In this document: positions 1 through 11,408 of the stretch, one piece after another
How positions within the stretch are numbered: the stretch's first letter is position 1
Layout: every line of letters begins with the position of its first letter
Assembly: GCA_930367215.1 (NCBI GenBank)
Contig: OV884060.1
Coordinates: 204,045,253 to 204,109,252 of the forward strand
Reading direction: 5' to 3'
DNA length: 64,000 bases
Source of the DNA: Pollenia angustigena
Taxonomy: Eukaryota > Arthropoda > Insecta > Diptera > Polleniidae
Made by a program: the position numbers and the translations under genes
The notes under the pieces: model-generated
The model's database searches: none
What the model was told of the DNA's origin: nothing
The model's input: the letters and a program-made list of their open reading frames with translations, nothing else

Positions 1-1213
1 TAACCGAAATGGTTTTGCAGTGCGGAATAATGTTTTAAAAGCCTTTTGCATAAAATGTTTTATTATCATTACTTTTATTAATAGAAAAAAAAATATTTTA
101 AAACAAATAATGCTGCCTGCCAAAAAACGTTTTTTTGCTCTCCTGAAAAATTATTATTTTGTAACTTAAAACGTTATTCGCGGCTGTGCTTCAATTAACC
201 GAAACAATTAAAAGTGTTAAAAATTTAAAACAACTTTAATGGCATAATGGAGTATTTTATATGTTTAGAGAAATCCTGGAAAAGGACTGAGAAATTAGAC
301 ATTCATCTACGATAAGTGAAATAATATTTTCCAAGTCAAATTTTGTTAAACGAAAGAAAAGAGTCGCTTTAATCCTAAACATTTAAAATCAATAACTTTT
401 TTTAAAGATTATTTTATAAGATCTCCTTTAACTATGGAAATAACTAATAAAATTATCTCAGTTTATTTTTGTATAAATATGTAAATATTTGGGGGATTCA
501 CAAGGTAGTCATAAATAATTACAGGAAATATATATAGTCGGCTTAATATGCAAACCGGCTAAATCCTTTTTTATGTAAATTTAGAATTTGATTCCGTGTG
601 GTAGAGAAAGATACGCCTCGTCGACCAGCATGTAGTTTTTCTTCTATTTAAGTCTTGAAGTGTGCAAAACTGACTGTAATTTTAATTTTCTATCAAGCTT
701 CAAATAGGAAAAATAAAAAGTTTTTTTTCTCTTCTGTAAAATGTGCTGAAAGTGAGTTAGCAGGTTTGCATATTAAGCCAACGATATGACTGCTGTAAGC
801 TACTGCTTTTATTTTGAATTAAAATATACAGTTGTGACAAATCAATGAACACAGCATTACAATTTTCATTTTGTTTGAAATATTTACTTTAAAAAATTTT
901 AAATTTTATTTAGGATATTATGACGATATGACTATTTATTAATTGTTTTTTTTTTGCTTGCTCGTTTTAGTTCAAGAATTGTTATGTTTGGTATTTTATT
1001 GTTTTTTTTTTTTTACTTATAAACTCCAAATAATAAGTAATTAATGCATTTTTATATATTGAAATTACTTAATTTATAAAAAAAACTTTATTTATCGGTT
1101 AACTGATCAAAAACTAAATTAACCGATTATTAACCGGTTAAACCAAAACCTCGGTTAATTAATCGAGCGATTAACCGATTAAAGCAAAAGGTCGATTAAA
1201 TGAATACCCTAAT
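1..1213. repeat. Dispersed TIR-like repeat with TTAACCG motifs, cut by window edge
   Basis: The window opens with TAACCGAAATGGTTTTGC. Around 1125-1200 there are several inverted versions of the same motif (GGTTAAACCAAAACC, CGGTTAATTAATCG, TTAACCGATTAA). This arrangement fits the two ends of a non-autonomous DNA element of about 1.2 kb whose left tip is at or just outside the window. The interior is AT-rich and shows no coding sequence. No target duplication can be checked because the left flank is missing. Confidence 0.4.
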
Positions 1214-1529
1214 ATATACATTAAAGGGTTAATATTTTAGAAACAAAAACGTAATGACGAACTTAGGGTACACATAAGTGTAGGGTGAGGGGTATAAAAT
1301 ATATAGTACATACAGTAGGTTACGGCTTTAAGAAATTAAAAATAATTCGAAAAGGTTTCTTATAAGCGTTTTTTCTGTTAAGCTTTAATTTTTCCTAAGA
1401 AATTAATTTCTTATAGGTATAAAAGTTTTTACTCTTATAAGAAATGTATTTCTTTTAAAAGTTTATACTATACTATAAAAAAACAAAAACTTATTCTTAT
1501 AAGAAATATTTTTTGTACGTATATTTATT

Positions 1530-2560
1530 ACTAGCCTTTAACCCGCTACTTCGTTAGCGTCTCCTTTTTCTTCGTGGACATATTTGTATGCCGAAGTTTA
1601 TTTTTCCAAGTTTAAACTTGTTTAAATTCTAACATTTAACCCGCTCCTTGTTATCGGGCCGTTTCTTTCATAAACATATTTTTATGACAAAGTTTATGTT
1701 CCCAGGTTTTAACAAATTAAACCTATAATTTTGTGTTTCTAAGTTCAATATTATAGAAAATTGAAAAAGTACCACTCGTAGAACACAAAAGCAAATGAAA
1801 GAAAGTAAATTTCCCGTATTATTCCAAAATATGTACAGGTTGTACGCGTTTACTTTCTCAGGGCATTGCACTAACGAAAATTCAAAAAGTACCAGTTAAA
1901 GAACCAAAAAGCTCCTTCATAGATTCGTATCCACTCAGGACATTGCATGTTGAATTTTATGTTTTAATGCCCAATATTAACGATAATTAAAAAATACCAG
2001 TTGTAGAACCAAAAAGCTGAAGAAAGATATTAAATTTCCCGTATTTCCCATTTTGGTACTATTTTTTCCCCCCATTAAAGTATCAAGAATTGCAGTATTT
2101 TAGTGGGTGCCCATAATTTAGCACGAATATGTCAATGAATGAAGCAAAATGGTTTGGTAAAAAATTACCAAAAATAGTTACGATTTTCACCCCTTAAACG
2201 TTAGAATTTCGAAAAAGTACTAAACTTGTATTCGTATTTTTTTTGATAAGTTTCGAATGTGTTATAAACTTTATTTTAAGGTTTATTGGTTCAAAAGATA
2301 GATGGGCTGACAAAAACATACCAAAATTCAGGTTTTACCCTAAAAGAGCCGAATTTCAAAAAGTACCAGACAGCTGTCCACTTGTTTTTCAAATGAACAA
2401 CGATACGTATTGCAGTTTTTTTTTGTATCTCTTTTAGTTTTGGAGATAAAAGCTTTCCGAATTTACCCTTTTTTACCACCTAAACATTCGAATTTCCAAA
2501 AATCCCGTCTTAGTCCTTTTTTACCCCCTTAGCATTCGAATTTCCTAAAATCCCGTCTTA
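1530..2560. repeat. Degenerate repeat array with recurring AAAAAGTACCAG motif
   Basis: The phrase TTTAACCCGCT occurs at about 1536 and 1636, and variants of CAAAAAGTACCAGTTGTAG recur near 1756, 1880, 1990, 2210 and 2355 at uneven spacings of roughly 110-220 bases. Short open frames here (for example 1668-1871 minus and 2243-2437 plus) are low-complexity and look like chance. I read this as a decayed dispersed repeat with internal tandem structure. Its class is unknown. Confidence 0.35.
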
Positions 2561-2637
2561 GTGGACCTATTTGGGGAAAGACCCACCTCCGGTCCAAATT
2601 TCAAGTTTTTAGCTTCAGGCGTAACGTTACAATTTTA

Positions 2638-2900
2638 TATACATATCGCTCATTTGCTGCAAGACCGGCATATCTCAAAAAAATCCATTTCGAGATAAAC
2701 GCATTTAAAGTTTTTGTTTTGCTCTAACTACTTAGAAAAAAAGAAGACACATTTTCTTCAAACTGGGAAAGTATAAAAGATATAAAGATGAATTTAATAC
2801 ACAATATAAAGAAAAACAAGGCGAACAGTTCTGCATCACTAACTCCAAAATTTAATTTTTTTAATTATGCCGGTCTTGAAGCAAACGAGCGATATGTATA
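2638..2900. mobile_element. MITE with TA target duplication, family A
   Basis: A 263-bp non-coding element. Its ends are inverted repeats of more than 30 bp: left TATACATATCGCTC then TTTGCTGCAAGACCGGCATA, right the near-perfect inverse ending CGATATGTATA. TA dinucleotides sit directly outside both ends (2636-2637, 2901-2902), as for Tc1/mariner-type elements. A second member of the family is at 11409-11636. Confidence 0.75.
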
Positions 2901-3270
2901 TAGATTGATAAATAGCAGAATATTTCTTGCATTCTAATTTTCTAACACAGAATTCTTTTCATATTGACACATATGGAAAAAGACACGGTGCTTTTGAAAT
3001 ACTTTCTTAAAAGATTTTTTTCTTATATGATATGTTCTTATATCTGTTATCTACTGTATTATATGCATACTTATGTCTTTTTTAAATTGCCTAATAAGAC
3101 ACAGCTAGTTTGAAGACTAATTAAATTATATTTGTTTAAAACTTATCGCTAATTTTAACCAACCAAATCATAAGAAACTTACAAAATTCTGCAAATTCTT
3201 TTAACTCAGTAAGTAAAAACGGTTAAATAACAAGAAATTATTAAAAAAGGACTTAATTTTTTTTACTTAC

Positions 3271-3316
3271 CCATGTCGTATTGATCCCTTCTCCATTGGA
3301 TTTTGTTTAAGAATAT
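3271..3316 (-). CDS. Giant Ig/FnIII muscle protein, small exon (most 3' exon seen)
   Basis: This 46-base exon was too short for an open-frame search but is supported on the minus strand by an acceptor (TTTAATTTTAG) and a strong donor (GGGTAAGT). Entered in phase 1 after the exon at 9928-10096, it reads D-I-L-K-Q-N-P-M-E-K-G-S-I-R-H and leaves in phase 2. It would follow the Ig domain ending QIFAK, giving QIFAKDILK, a linker rather than a domain. Because it ends at a donor, the gene must continue past the left edge of the window. The main doubt is its small size; a transcript spanning 3271 and 10096 would settle it. Confidence 0.6.
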
Positions 3317-3818
3317 CTAAAATTAAACATAAATAAATAAAATTAAAAAAAAAATATCCTTATTTATACATGTATATTAAAAATTTTAAGCTATACTTAT
3401 TCCGTTACAATAAAGTTAAGTTTAAATTATTTTTATTATTAATTTCATTTACTGTAACTTAAACCAAAAAACGCTAAACAACAAACACTTATCTGGCAAT
3501 ATTATTTATTTCATATTTGGTTGGTAAATACCATGCAACTTGTCTTAGCAAATACACAAATCATGCAGTAATATAGAATTTTATAGCTTCAACCATGGTG
3601 AAAAAATCTAGTAATTTCACTACACTACCATACTATTTTCTGTAATAAATTTGGCAGCACCTTTAATGCTAATACTTTATTATGCAACCAATATGTTGTA
3701 CCAGATTTTACAACTAAAATCAATTTATTTGCCATCGCTAATCCTAGAGAGGCATTTTTATTTAACAATTAATTACGGCTAAGAATTTATTTTCTTTTTA
3801 TAAATAATAATGATAATA

Positions 3819-5303
3819 ATGGATCTAGAACCTGGGTTCCGCAAAGCGGATATTAACACTATACCCACAATACGAACAGAAACAATATGTGGTTTCATAA
3901 AAAACATCTCTGCCTCAGCAACGCCTGCACAACAAGCCCTATCAAGGTAAATAAATACACATTTTTAATAGAAAAGGTAACTTTCAAAGAATTTAATTTG
4001 TTATAGAGATGAAAAAGATACAGATCTAAGAGTGGACTTTGTACAAGTGCGGAGAATAGCGGAAATAACTGATTTAAAAGCCCTAGTATTTTCTACTGAA
4101 GCGGCCTTGGCGGCATCTGTGAAAAGTCACACCCGTGTCTGTATGAAGATAGACACTAAAAAGGAGAAAATTACAGAGTGCTCGTGTGCTCAGTGTACGG
4201 GAAAAGGTATAAAGCCCTTTTTTGTATATTAAAAACAAAAATTTTATAGTAATAAATGTATTTTCCGTTTAGAATCATGTTGTCACATATTGGCATTCAT
4301 ATTCTGGCTACATTATATTAGCAACACAGAGTCTCCAGTTGTACACGACTTTTGGGGCCATGAAACAGAATCACTTGTGGAAGAAGGTCGGACAGAACCG
4401 ATGCGCATAAGAGACTTTTTCGCCTGCGATGAATTACGGAATGAAGGTGACCTTGAGGCCGCGGCCATGACTGATCTAGAAGGTGCTGCTTTTCTGGAAC
4501 ATATTCTGGATGAAATGGAAACGACAGGTCTAAGAGATACAGCACTATATCGTCACTGTCGTGGTGTTTTAGACGAGTTCGAACCTCTTTACATACACCA
4601 TACTTTACTGGATGCCTCCAATATTGGAGTCAAAGATCCCATAAGTTTTATACAACACATGGAGGATCAGGCCAAACAGGGTCTGTTTGATAGACTGGCA
4701 GAAATATCAAAAACCAACTACAAAAGTTCCCTCTGGCTTGAAGCTCAATATATGCGTCTGCGTTGCTCTTTAATACATCGCATTGCATCCCGCAAGGATT
4801 GTGTAGAAGATGAACAAATTTTAGACTCTTTGTTCTGCAAGGATCGCGATTTAAATGTTGAGGAAAAACAACAAATAAAACAACATAAACGTTTTATACT
4901 TAAACAAACGGAAAAATTGGAAAATAAAACATATCAAGAATGTGGGCTTTTGTTAAGTGAAAGTTATCCGTATATTTGTGCTGCCCCAGATGGTATAACG
5001 GATGATCATATTGTGGAAATTAAAGCACCTAAAACAGATGAAGAATTTGAGAAGTACCTGGAGGGTAGAGAAACTATCGCCCCTAAATACATGGCCCAGA
5101 TACAAATACAAATGTATATGGCAAATGTAACCAAAGCGTTATACTGTGTTTTAAGTCCTACCTTCGATACTAACGGCGCTTTACATTATGTTTGGGTTCA
5201 GGCTGATATGGAATTTGTGGCTAGCCTTTTGGGAGCAGCTGAAGACTTTTGGAAAGACGTTGTATTTCCACGTTTAACCAAAATCTACTTTGCTAACACT
5301 TAA
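3819..5303 (+). CDS. SWIM zinc-finger / YqaJ-type nuclease-fold protein (3 exons, 452 aa)
   Basis: Exons are 3819-3946, 4007-4206 and 4273-5303; the introns are 60 and 66 bp with GT/AG ends and the phases agree. The start is the ATG at 3819, after an AT-rich leader. The product has a SWIM zinc-binding motif, C-x-C then C-x-H (C101, C103, C112, H114), whose codons are split by the second intron. A C-terminal region resembles the YqaJ/lambda-exonuclease fold of PD-(D/E)xK nucleases: SLWLE near 263-266, PDG with D349, EIK with E358 and K360, and Q385 in the AQIQIQ motif. All expected catalytic positions look intact. Family knowledge: this fold cuts DNA ends in phages, and animal SWIM-YqaJ proteins are common but mostly uncharacterised. 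No stop or frameshift is present. It could be a host gene or a domesticated or mobile element gene. It lies antisense in an intron of the muscle gene. The specific gene name is not recognised. Confidence 0.85.
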
Positions 5304-5452
5304 TTAAGCTTATTTTCTTTCACAATGCACTTCCTGTTCCTCCCAACAAAATTATCGTTTTTTCTCATGTCGATTAAAACATTTGTTTTTATTTAAAAAA
5401 AAAACACCTCCATTATTGTTTTTAGAGTATGTGATTGATTTTCACTTGGAGC

Positions 5453-5458
5453 AATAAA
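5453..5458 (+). promoter_or_regulatory. Likely polyadenylation signal (AATAAA)
   Basis: AATAAA within GCAATAAAAAGG lies 150 bases after the stop codon of the SWIM/YqaJ gene, in the right orientation. It is the first canonical hexamer downstream, giving a short 3' UTR typical of small fly genes. Confidence 0.55.
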
Positions 5459-5499
5459 AAGGTAGAAACAAACTGTATAACTAGTAAATAATGCATATG

Positions 5500-6145
5500 T
5501 CTTTCGCATCTTTTAATTTTTTTTCTTTCGTAAATTATCACTTTATTTAATTTAAATTTTCCAATTTCAAATATTTTTACACACAGGCATTTCATTACTG
5601 TAAATCCGAGCCATCTTTAATTTTTATTGCCACTTGCCTAATTTTCAGAAAGTTTTGCGAAAGTGATAGAGAGTACCAAGTTGGCATTTAACTTTCGCAT
5701 CGAAATTGTTTTCGCATCGCAATAGAGAGTAGACCCCCTGATTAGTGGCGACTTTTTTTTTACTAAGTTACTGTTAGGTAGTTAAGTAAACAAAATATTG
5801 CATGTCATTGATGCCAGAAAGATGCAAAGATATTTCCTTTTAATTTCGTATTTGTAAGGACAAATTACATACTTTTTAACAATGTTTCTTTTAAAGGTGC
5901 TAAATTCCCATTTCATACTATTGACAAATTGAAATTTATTGTTGAGAGAAAGCTAGTTTCTATGCGTATTTCACTGGTTGCTTAGGCCAGATCCTCAGGA
6001 AACTTCATCTAAAGATTTTGGAAAAACTAAAGGTATACAAATAAAACTGTTAAGCGAATAGGCATTATAAACCCCAGTTTTACTTGTAACAATATCAAAG
6101 CTTAAACAACTACAATAAACAGTGACATTATCTTTTCTTACAATC
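5500..6145. other. Intergenic/intronic AT-rich DNA with fragments of a dispersed repeat
   Basis: No gene was seen. A phrase near 5640-5780 (TTTCGCATCGCAATAGAGAGTAG) and one near 5960 (TTTCACTGGTTGCTTAGGCC) recur close together at 38760-38830 in the opposite arrangement, so this stretch holds pieces of a dispersed repeat. The open frame at 5995-6201 minus shows no recognisable domain. Confidence 0.4.
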
Positions 6146-6149
6146 CCGA

Positions 6150-7400
6150 CTTTTTGTTTTTTCACTCTGCGTATAACTAGATTTAAATAACACTCACACA
6201 CTGGTCTGTTTGAATATTAGCGTATTTCCACAGGAATGCCATGGTTTAATTCACCTGCTATGTTTTTATAATCGGTTGATTTTCACAAGGCTGACCTTCA
6301 GTGTTTGGTTCGGTCGATATGTTTAGGACTGTTTTGTTCACTGTCCATTGATGACTTTAATTTATTAAAGTTGGAAGTATACCAAGTTTACTAATAGGTA
6401 AATACGTAAAACTACAACTTTAGACTTGGAAAACTGCATAAACATACCTACAGACGTATTTATGCACAAAAAAAAAAACAAGTTCAATTGTCGATGCCCA
6501 TAATTTATCGATTTAATTAAGATTAAAATTAAAAAATTTTATAAAAATAAAAAAATCCATTTAAAAAGACCAATAACACTACGTGACCTTATCTTTATGT
6601 AAAATTTTCCGCTGAATACGAAATTTAGAAATTTTATAACCTTCCACTAAAAAGAAAGAAATACTTAATTAGTTTACAATTTTTGACGATATTTGCATTT
6701 CAGTCACATCATCTTTTTCAAAAACACAAATAACGGTTATTTTGGAATATCTCAAAACCTGTTCTACTTTTGACGTTTCAGGGGCCTAATTACAGCATTC
6801 GATATCGAGTAAGCTATCGTATCGAGTAAACTATCGTATTTTCTAGGGAATGGTAAATCGATTTCGATTCCAATTGAAAGTCGATTTTGTGGCAAAAAAA
6901 AATCGATTTTTTGCAATCGAAATTACGTATGCGATTTTATACTGAAATCGGTTATTGGGCTTTTAAAATCGATTTTCTGTTTTTATCAAAATTTTGGCAA
7001 TTTTTCTTTTTAATAAAATCGATATATTATGAGCATGCACAATAAAACTTTTTTTTTTGTGCTTACATACGTCTGTAGGTATGCTTATGCAGTTTTCGCA
7101 GTCTAAAGTTGCAGTTTTACGTACGTATTTATATAGGTATTAGTACCTTTGGTATGCTTCCAACTTTAAAATAAGGGCTCTTGTTCTTCAGAAATTAAAG
7201 TCATCATGAACAAAACAGTCCTAAACATATCGTACCGAACCAAACACTGAAAGTCAGCTTCGTGAAAATCTACATATTATAGAAACACAGCAGGTAAATT
7301 AAGCCATGGCATTCCTGTGGAAATACGCTAATATTCAAACAGACCAGTTTATGAGCGATATTTAAATATAGTTATAAGCAGAGTGAAAAAACAAAAAGTA
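6150..7400. mobile_element. Foldback element with about 320-bp inverted arms
   Basis: The left arm (about 6150-6480) and right arm (about 7050-7400) are inverted copies at roughly 80-85% by eye. Landmarks are TTGAATATTAGCGTATTTCC against its inverse near 7320, and CATACCTACAGACGTAT near 6445 against its inverse near 7065. The 570-base spacer holds AATCGATTTT-rich sequence that is itself related to 8490-8600. No transposase frame is visible. Confidence 0.7.
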
Positions 7401-8605
7401 TTTAATTCAACATTTTTCATTTTTCGAATTTATTCTACGAGCTAAATTTCAGTTATGTATTTTATAAAGCTTTTTTGTAATAGTTCTATTCCTACAATTT
7501 TTCAGAAATGACTTTATACACTACCAGACTATTATATTGTATTTTCTTTTTACATTTTACCTTAGCCTTCCGTTGGAAAGCAATGAGTTATATTGAATGT
7601 ACAGAAAAATTTACAATTTTTAGACACCAGCAGAATGTAATGCATTTTCTGGTCCGCTACGGCCGTCGTCAGCATTCTTTGTGTCTCACTGTCTAATAAG
7701 TTTTCTAAAACTAACTTAATAGTAACTTAGCAAAGAAACAGTCGCCTTCGATAAGGAACTATTGTCATAACCCTTTGAAATACTATCAATACATTCAGAC
7801 TTGTCACAGAAATCAATTCCGATCAAAAGTGATTTCTTTTTATGTGAAGCAAGATACGAAATCGTGGAAGTAATTTTAATTGGATTTAATTTATGTGACA
7901 GGCCTGATTGAATGGAAATGAACATGCACTTGTTCCTCTAAAAGCCATCTCAAAATTTACACATTTTCACTTTTTACAGGAAAATTATAAAAAGTAGTCA
8001 TATCTACCCACTGTAAAAATCTCAGTTAAATTTTTTTAGTTGTTTGCCAAAAAAAATGCTGGTGTATCCCCTTTTGTGATATAAGGTATAAGTTTGCAAA
8101 TTAATCTTAAACGATTTTGAAATCGATTTTAAAATCGATTTTGAGGTTCGATTAATCGATTTCAAAAACCGAAATAAAAAAAGTCGATCGAAAAATCGAA
8201 AATCGATTTTGGAATCCATTTACAATTCCCTAGTATTTTCCTGCATACGATAGACACTGACGTATCGAATGAAAACTAGAGAGAAGTAATGACTTTGCTT
8301 ACTCGATATCGAATGCTATCATCTCCAATTACGATACATTTCATTCGATATAAAAAATTTCGATAAATTTTGCTCGATATCGTATGCTTTAATAAGACCC
8401 CTGACGTTATATTTGGATTAAGCAATTTTACATAAAGATTAGCTGTCAGATTCATTTGGCCACGACTTTGTTGAAATTTTGTCACGTAGTGTAATCGATT
8501 TCAGTATAAAATCGCAAACGTAAATTCGATTGCAAAAAATCGATTTTTTACCACAAAATCGATTTTCGATTGGAATCGAAATCGATTTACAATTTCCTAA
8601 TGACA
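6573..8605. repeat. Larger, older inverted structure around AATCGATTTT-rich DNA
   Basis: Sequence near 6573-6955 is matched in inverse orientation by 8250-8605: CACTACGTGACCTTATCTTT / GTCACGTAGTG, ATTCGATATCGAGTAAGC / its inverse near 8300, and the AAATCGATTT clusters near 6850-6960 / 8500-8600. The 6150-7400 foldback overlaps its left arm. Part of this family (ATAACGGTTATTTTGGAATA) also occurs at 42370 and 45600. Boundaries are approximate. Confidence 0.5.
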
Positions 8606-8609
8606 ACCT

Positions 8610-9665
8610 AGTCCCCATCATTTCTGGGGTCTTCGGAAAACGCATATCAACATACACACGGACAACCGGATTTTAACTTCGCTTTTCATGAGGACCCAGA
8701 ATATACATATGGGGGATTTCATGTCAAGTGACCCAATTTTTAAATCGATGTCTTCCGATTTGGGTGAAACAACCACCAAGCTTAGTCCTATTGAATAGTA
8801 ATTAAGACACAAATTTTCAACAAGATCGGTCAAAAAGTTTCTGAGTTAGAGGGGGCCAAGTTTGGCATTTTGTCCATACAGGTGTTGTTTCTCATCCATG
8901 TAACTTATTACCTATTGGTGCTAGACAAATTTGTCCCAAGTAGCTTAGATAGCTATTTGATCAATCTTTTTAAAAAAAATATTTTTGTTTTTTTTTTTAA
9001 TTTTTAAAATTTTTTTTTTTTTAATTTAAAATTTTTTTTTTTTTATCCGGAATGTTTTTTTTTTTTTTTTTTGCTCAAAAGAAAGCTTATGTCTTTTCCT
9101 TTAAGGTAGTTTTGGTCGCTTTTTGGGATACGAGTGGCTTATGTATAAAAAAAATAATTTCTAACTCAATACGAGGGTTTTTACATTTTTAGCATATGCA
9201 CTATTTTTGAAAAATATTTTTTTTAAAAGATTGATCAAATAGCTATCTAAGCTACTTGGGACAAATTTGTCTAACACCAATAGGTAATAAGTTATATGGA
9301 TGAGAAGCAACACCTGTATGGACCAAATGCCAAACTTTGGCCCCCTCTAACTCAGAAACTTTTTGACCGATCTTGTTGAAAATTTGTGTCTAAACTACTA
9401 TTTAATAGGACTAAGCTTGGTGCTAATTTCACCCAAATCGGAAGACATCGATTTAAAAATTGGGTCACTTGACATGAAATCCCCCATATGTATATCTGTG
9501 GCATTTTGACAAAACATCTTAAGTCGAGATAAGATAGCAAAAACGTTTTTTAAAAAAACGAGGTGAAAGAATAATTTTTTTTCGAAATAGATATACTTCA
9601 TAGAGTAGGATGTAGGATCAATATTATTATATAATATACCTTCGGTGAATGGTATAAAAACTGAT
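8610..9665. repeat. Helentron/DINE-like repeat fragments flanking the foldback
   Basis: Sequence at 8620-8700 (CTTCGGAAAACGCATATCAA, AGGACCCAGAATAT) matches 22105-22205, and TATACCTTCGGTGAATGGTAT at about 9637 is a short hairpin matching the hairpins near 21450 and 22280. I infer one copy of that repeat family, interrupted by the 8701-9495 foldback. The class assignment rests on the terminal hairpin and on the CCACGCCCAC phrase of related copies. Confidence 0.45.
8701..9495. mobile_element. Foldback element with about 270-bp arms and homopolymer spacer
   Basis: The left arm (8701-8968) begins ATATACATATGGGGGATTTC and the right arm (9222-9495) is its inverse, with only scattered mismatches over about 270 bases. 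The 250-base spacer is almost pure A/T runs. There is no coding capacity; frames at 8618-8833 and 9352-9601 minus are arm sequence. The target resembles the AGAATATATATACTT of the Helentron-like repeats elsewhere in the window, so it probably inserted into one of those. Confidence 0.75.
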
Positions 9666-9927
9666 ATGTCGTCTGATATGAGTCCTACCGATCACCTTTA
9701 AATAAATGTTTAGCCTTTGTAATAAATGGTACTTCTCTGAGAAATCTTTACTTGAAGTTTTTGCCATTTTTTAAATTTTTTTGTGAAATTAAGTAATTTG
9801 TGTATTTTTTTTAAGGACTTTCAGACGACAAAAAACTATCCTGTTTCAAAATTTGATAGATTTCGATGGCTGATATTTGCAATATGTATTGTGTTTAACA
9901 TTTCATATTTATTATTTCCTAACTTAC

Positions 9928-10096
9928 CTTTGGCAAATATTTGTAATGATATCACTGCCTTAGTCTCGCCATGACAATTTGTGGCTATGACAGAATAAGT
10001 GCCGGTGAAATCTAATTTAGCATAAGGTATTTCCAAACGATATTCTGGGCCTTCACCAATGCGACGGAAGTGTGGCGCGTCTTTATAATATTCAGG
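9928..10096 (-). CDS. Giant Ig/FnIII muscle protein, exon encoding second half of an Ig domain
   Basis: The minus-strand exon has acceptor TTTTTTAG and donor GGTAAGT; it is entered in phase 0 and left in phase 1. It encodes PEYYKDAPHFRRIGEGPEYR and then a typical I-set E-F-G strand region (LEIPYAKLDFTGTYSVIATN, ending QIFAK). It completes the Ig domain begun in the exon at 41632-41764, so the splice joins across 31.5 kb. The F-strand cysteine expected after GTY is replaced (GTYSVIATN), so this Ig lacks the usual disulphide. It is clearly real coding sequence: domain match, phase and splice sites all agree. Confidence 0.88.
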
Positions 10097-10489
10097 CTAA
10101 AAAACAAAAGAGAAAAAAAAGTTTAACAGATTTTTCAACACAAATCAATTTTGTTAGTTTCTTGATGTCGATAAACAAAACTCAGATTGTATAAAACATT
10201 TTGTTTACAAACTAATAAAATCTTTTGGAATTGATAAGCTTGAGAAATAACGATGTCAATCAATGCACTGTCACAAAAATAAAAAATTTTTGTTTGTGCA
10301 ATACCGACAATGTACCCAGCAAAAACTTCACTTACAAGCTCTTTAACATTTTCTTTCGAAAACCCTAATCTTTTTTTTTGTCTGATCGTGATACATTAAA
10401 CCAAATTGGGTATCCAAGGGTGGTTAAATTTTAAGGGCCGATGTTGATTGTGAACCACACTTAAACGTCAAGTTTTTTTCTGCATTTCA

Positions 10490-11040
10490 ATTGACATTTC
10501 CCAATTTCAGACTAACTCAATTTGAACCATGGAAAGACACACACACAATCGAGCAAAATCAAAATGCATATCGTGCACTTCTTGATTTTTTCGGTCAATT
10601 TATCGTGCAAAAATTTGAGCAAGCCGGGGCTGTAGGAGAAAACACTAGTGCATGCTCGAATTACAGAATATATTGCTGCTGTTCGCGATAGTGTGGCTGA
10701 AGAGCAGTCCACCTCAACTCGTCATCGTGCCCAACAATTGCACCTCTCACGCTCGTCCTTGATGCGTAAAGACTTGCATTTACACGCTTACAAGGTGTAA
10801 TTGACTCAATAACTAAAGCCTCTTGAATGGTCAAACGTCGTCAATGATAAATTTTCGAAGAAAATAATCTTCAGTGATGAGGGCACATTTTCACCTCAGT
10901 GAATTCGTCAATAAGCAGAATTGCCGCATTTGGGCGTGTAATAATCCAAGAGTGATTGTCGAAAAACCAATGCACCCACAAAGAGTGACTGTTTGGTGCG
11001 GTTTTTGGGCTGGCGGCATCATCGGGCCGTTCTTTCCAAA
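10490..11040 (+). pseudogene. Tc1/mariner-type transposase relic, part 1
   Basis: Several frames together read like a transposase. There is a helix-turn-helix region (AYRALLDFFGQF, KFEQAGAVGE), then a first-aspartate block (FSDEG), then VNKQNCRIW and VTVWCGFWAGGIIGPFF. Frameshifts and stops interrupt it, so it is dead. It differs in sequence from the three DD41D copies at 25, 28 and 56.7 kb, so it is a separate family. The frame breaks off after GPFF at about 11040 and resumes near 12711. Confidence 0.7.
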
Positions 11041-11408
11041 ATAAGGCCGGGACGGGAAATCCCGGGAATTTCAATAATTATATTTCCCGCTTTCCCGGGA
11101 TTTTTCATGCGGGATCCCGGAAAATAGTTTAAGAAAACAGCTATTTATACTTTGAAATTTAGTTTTCTATTCTCTTAAAATAATCTGTGGATGGGTTGTC
11201 GATTAGATCAATTACAAGAAGTGAGTACATACGTAAATCAATGTCTCCTGATGCAATAAATCTACTTAAAACAGAATAGGCAGTGTAACAGTTGATAATA
11301 AATAAATTTAGTGAAGTGAAAAGTTAATAAAGAACATTAATTCAAAATAAGATGCAGGTAGTAAAGTTTAGTTGTCCATGGACAAGTCTTTAAAATAGCA
11401 TATACCTA

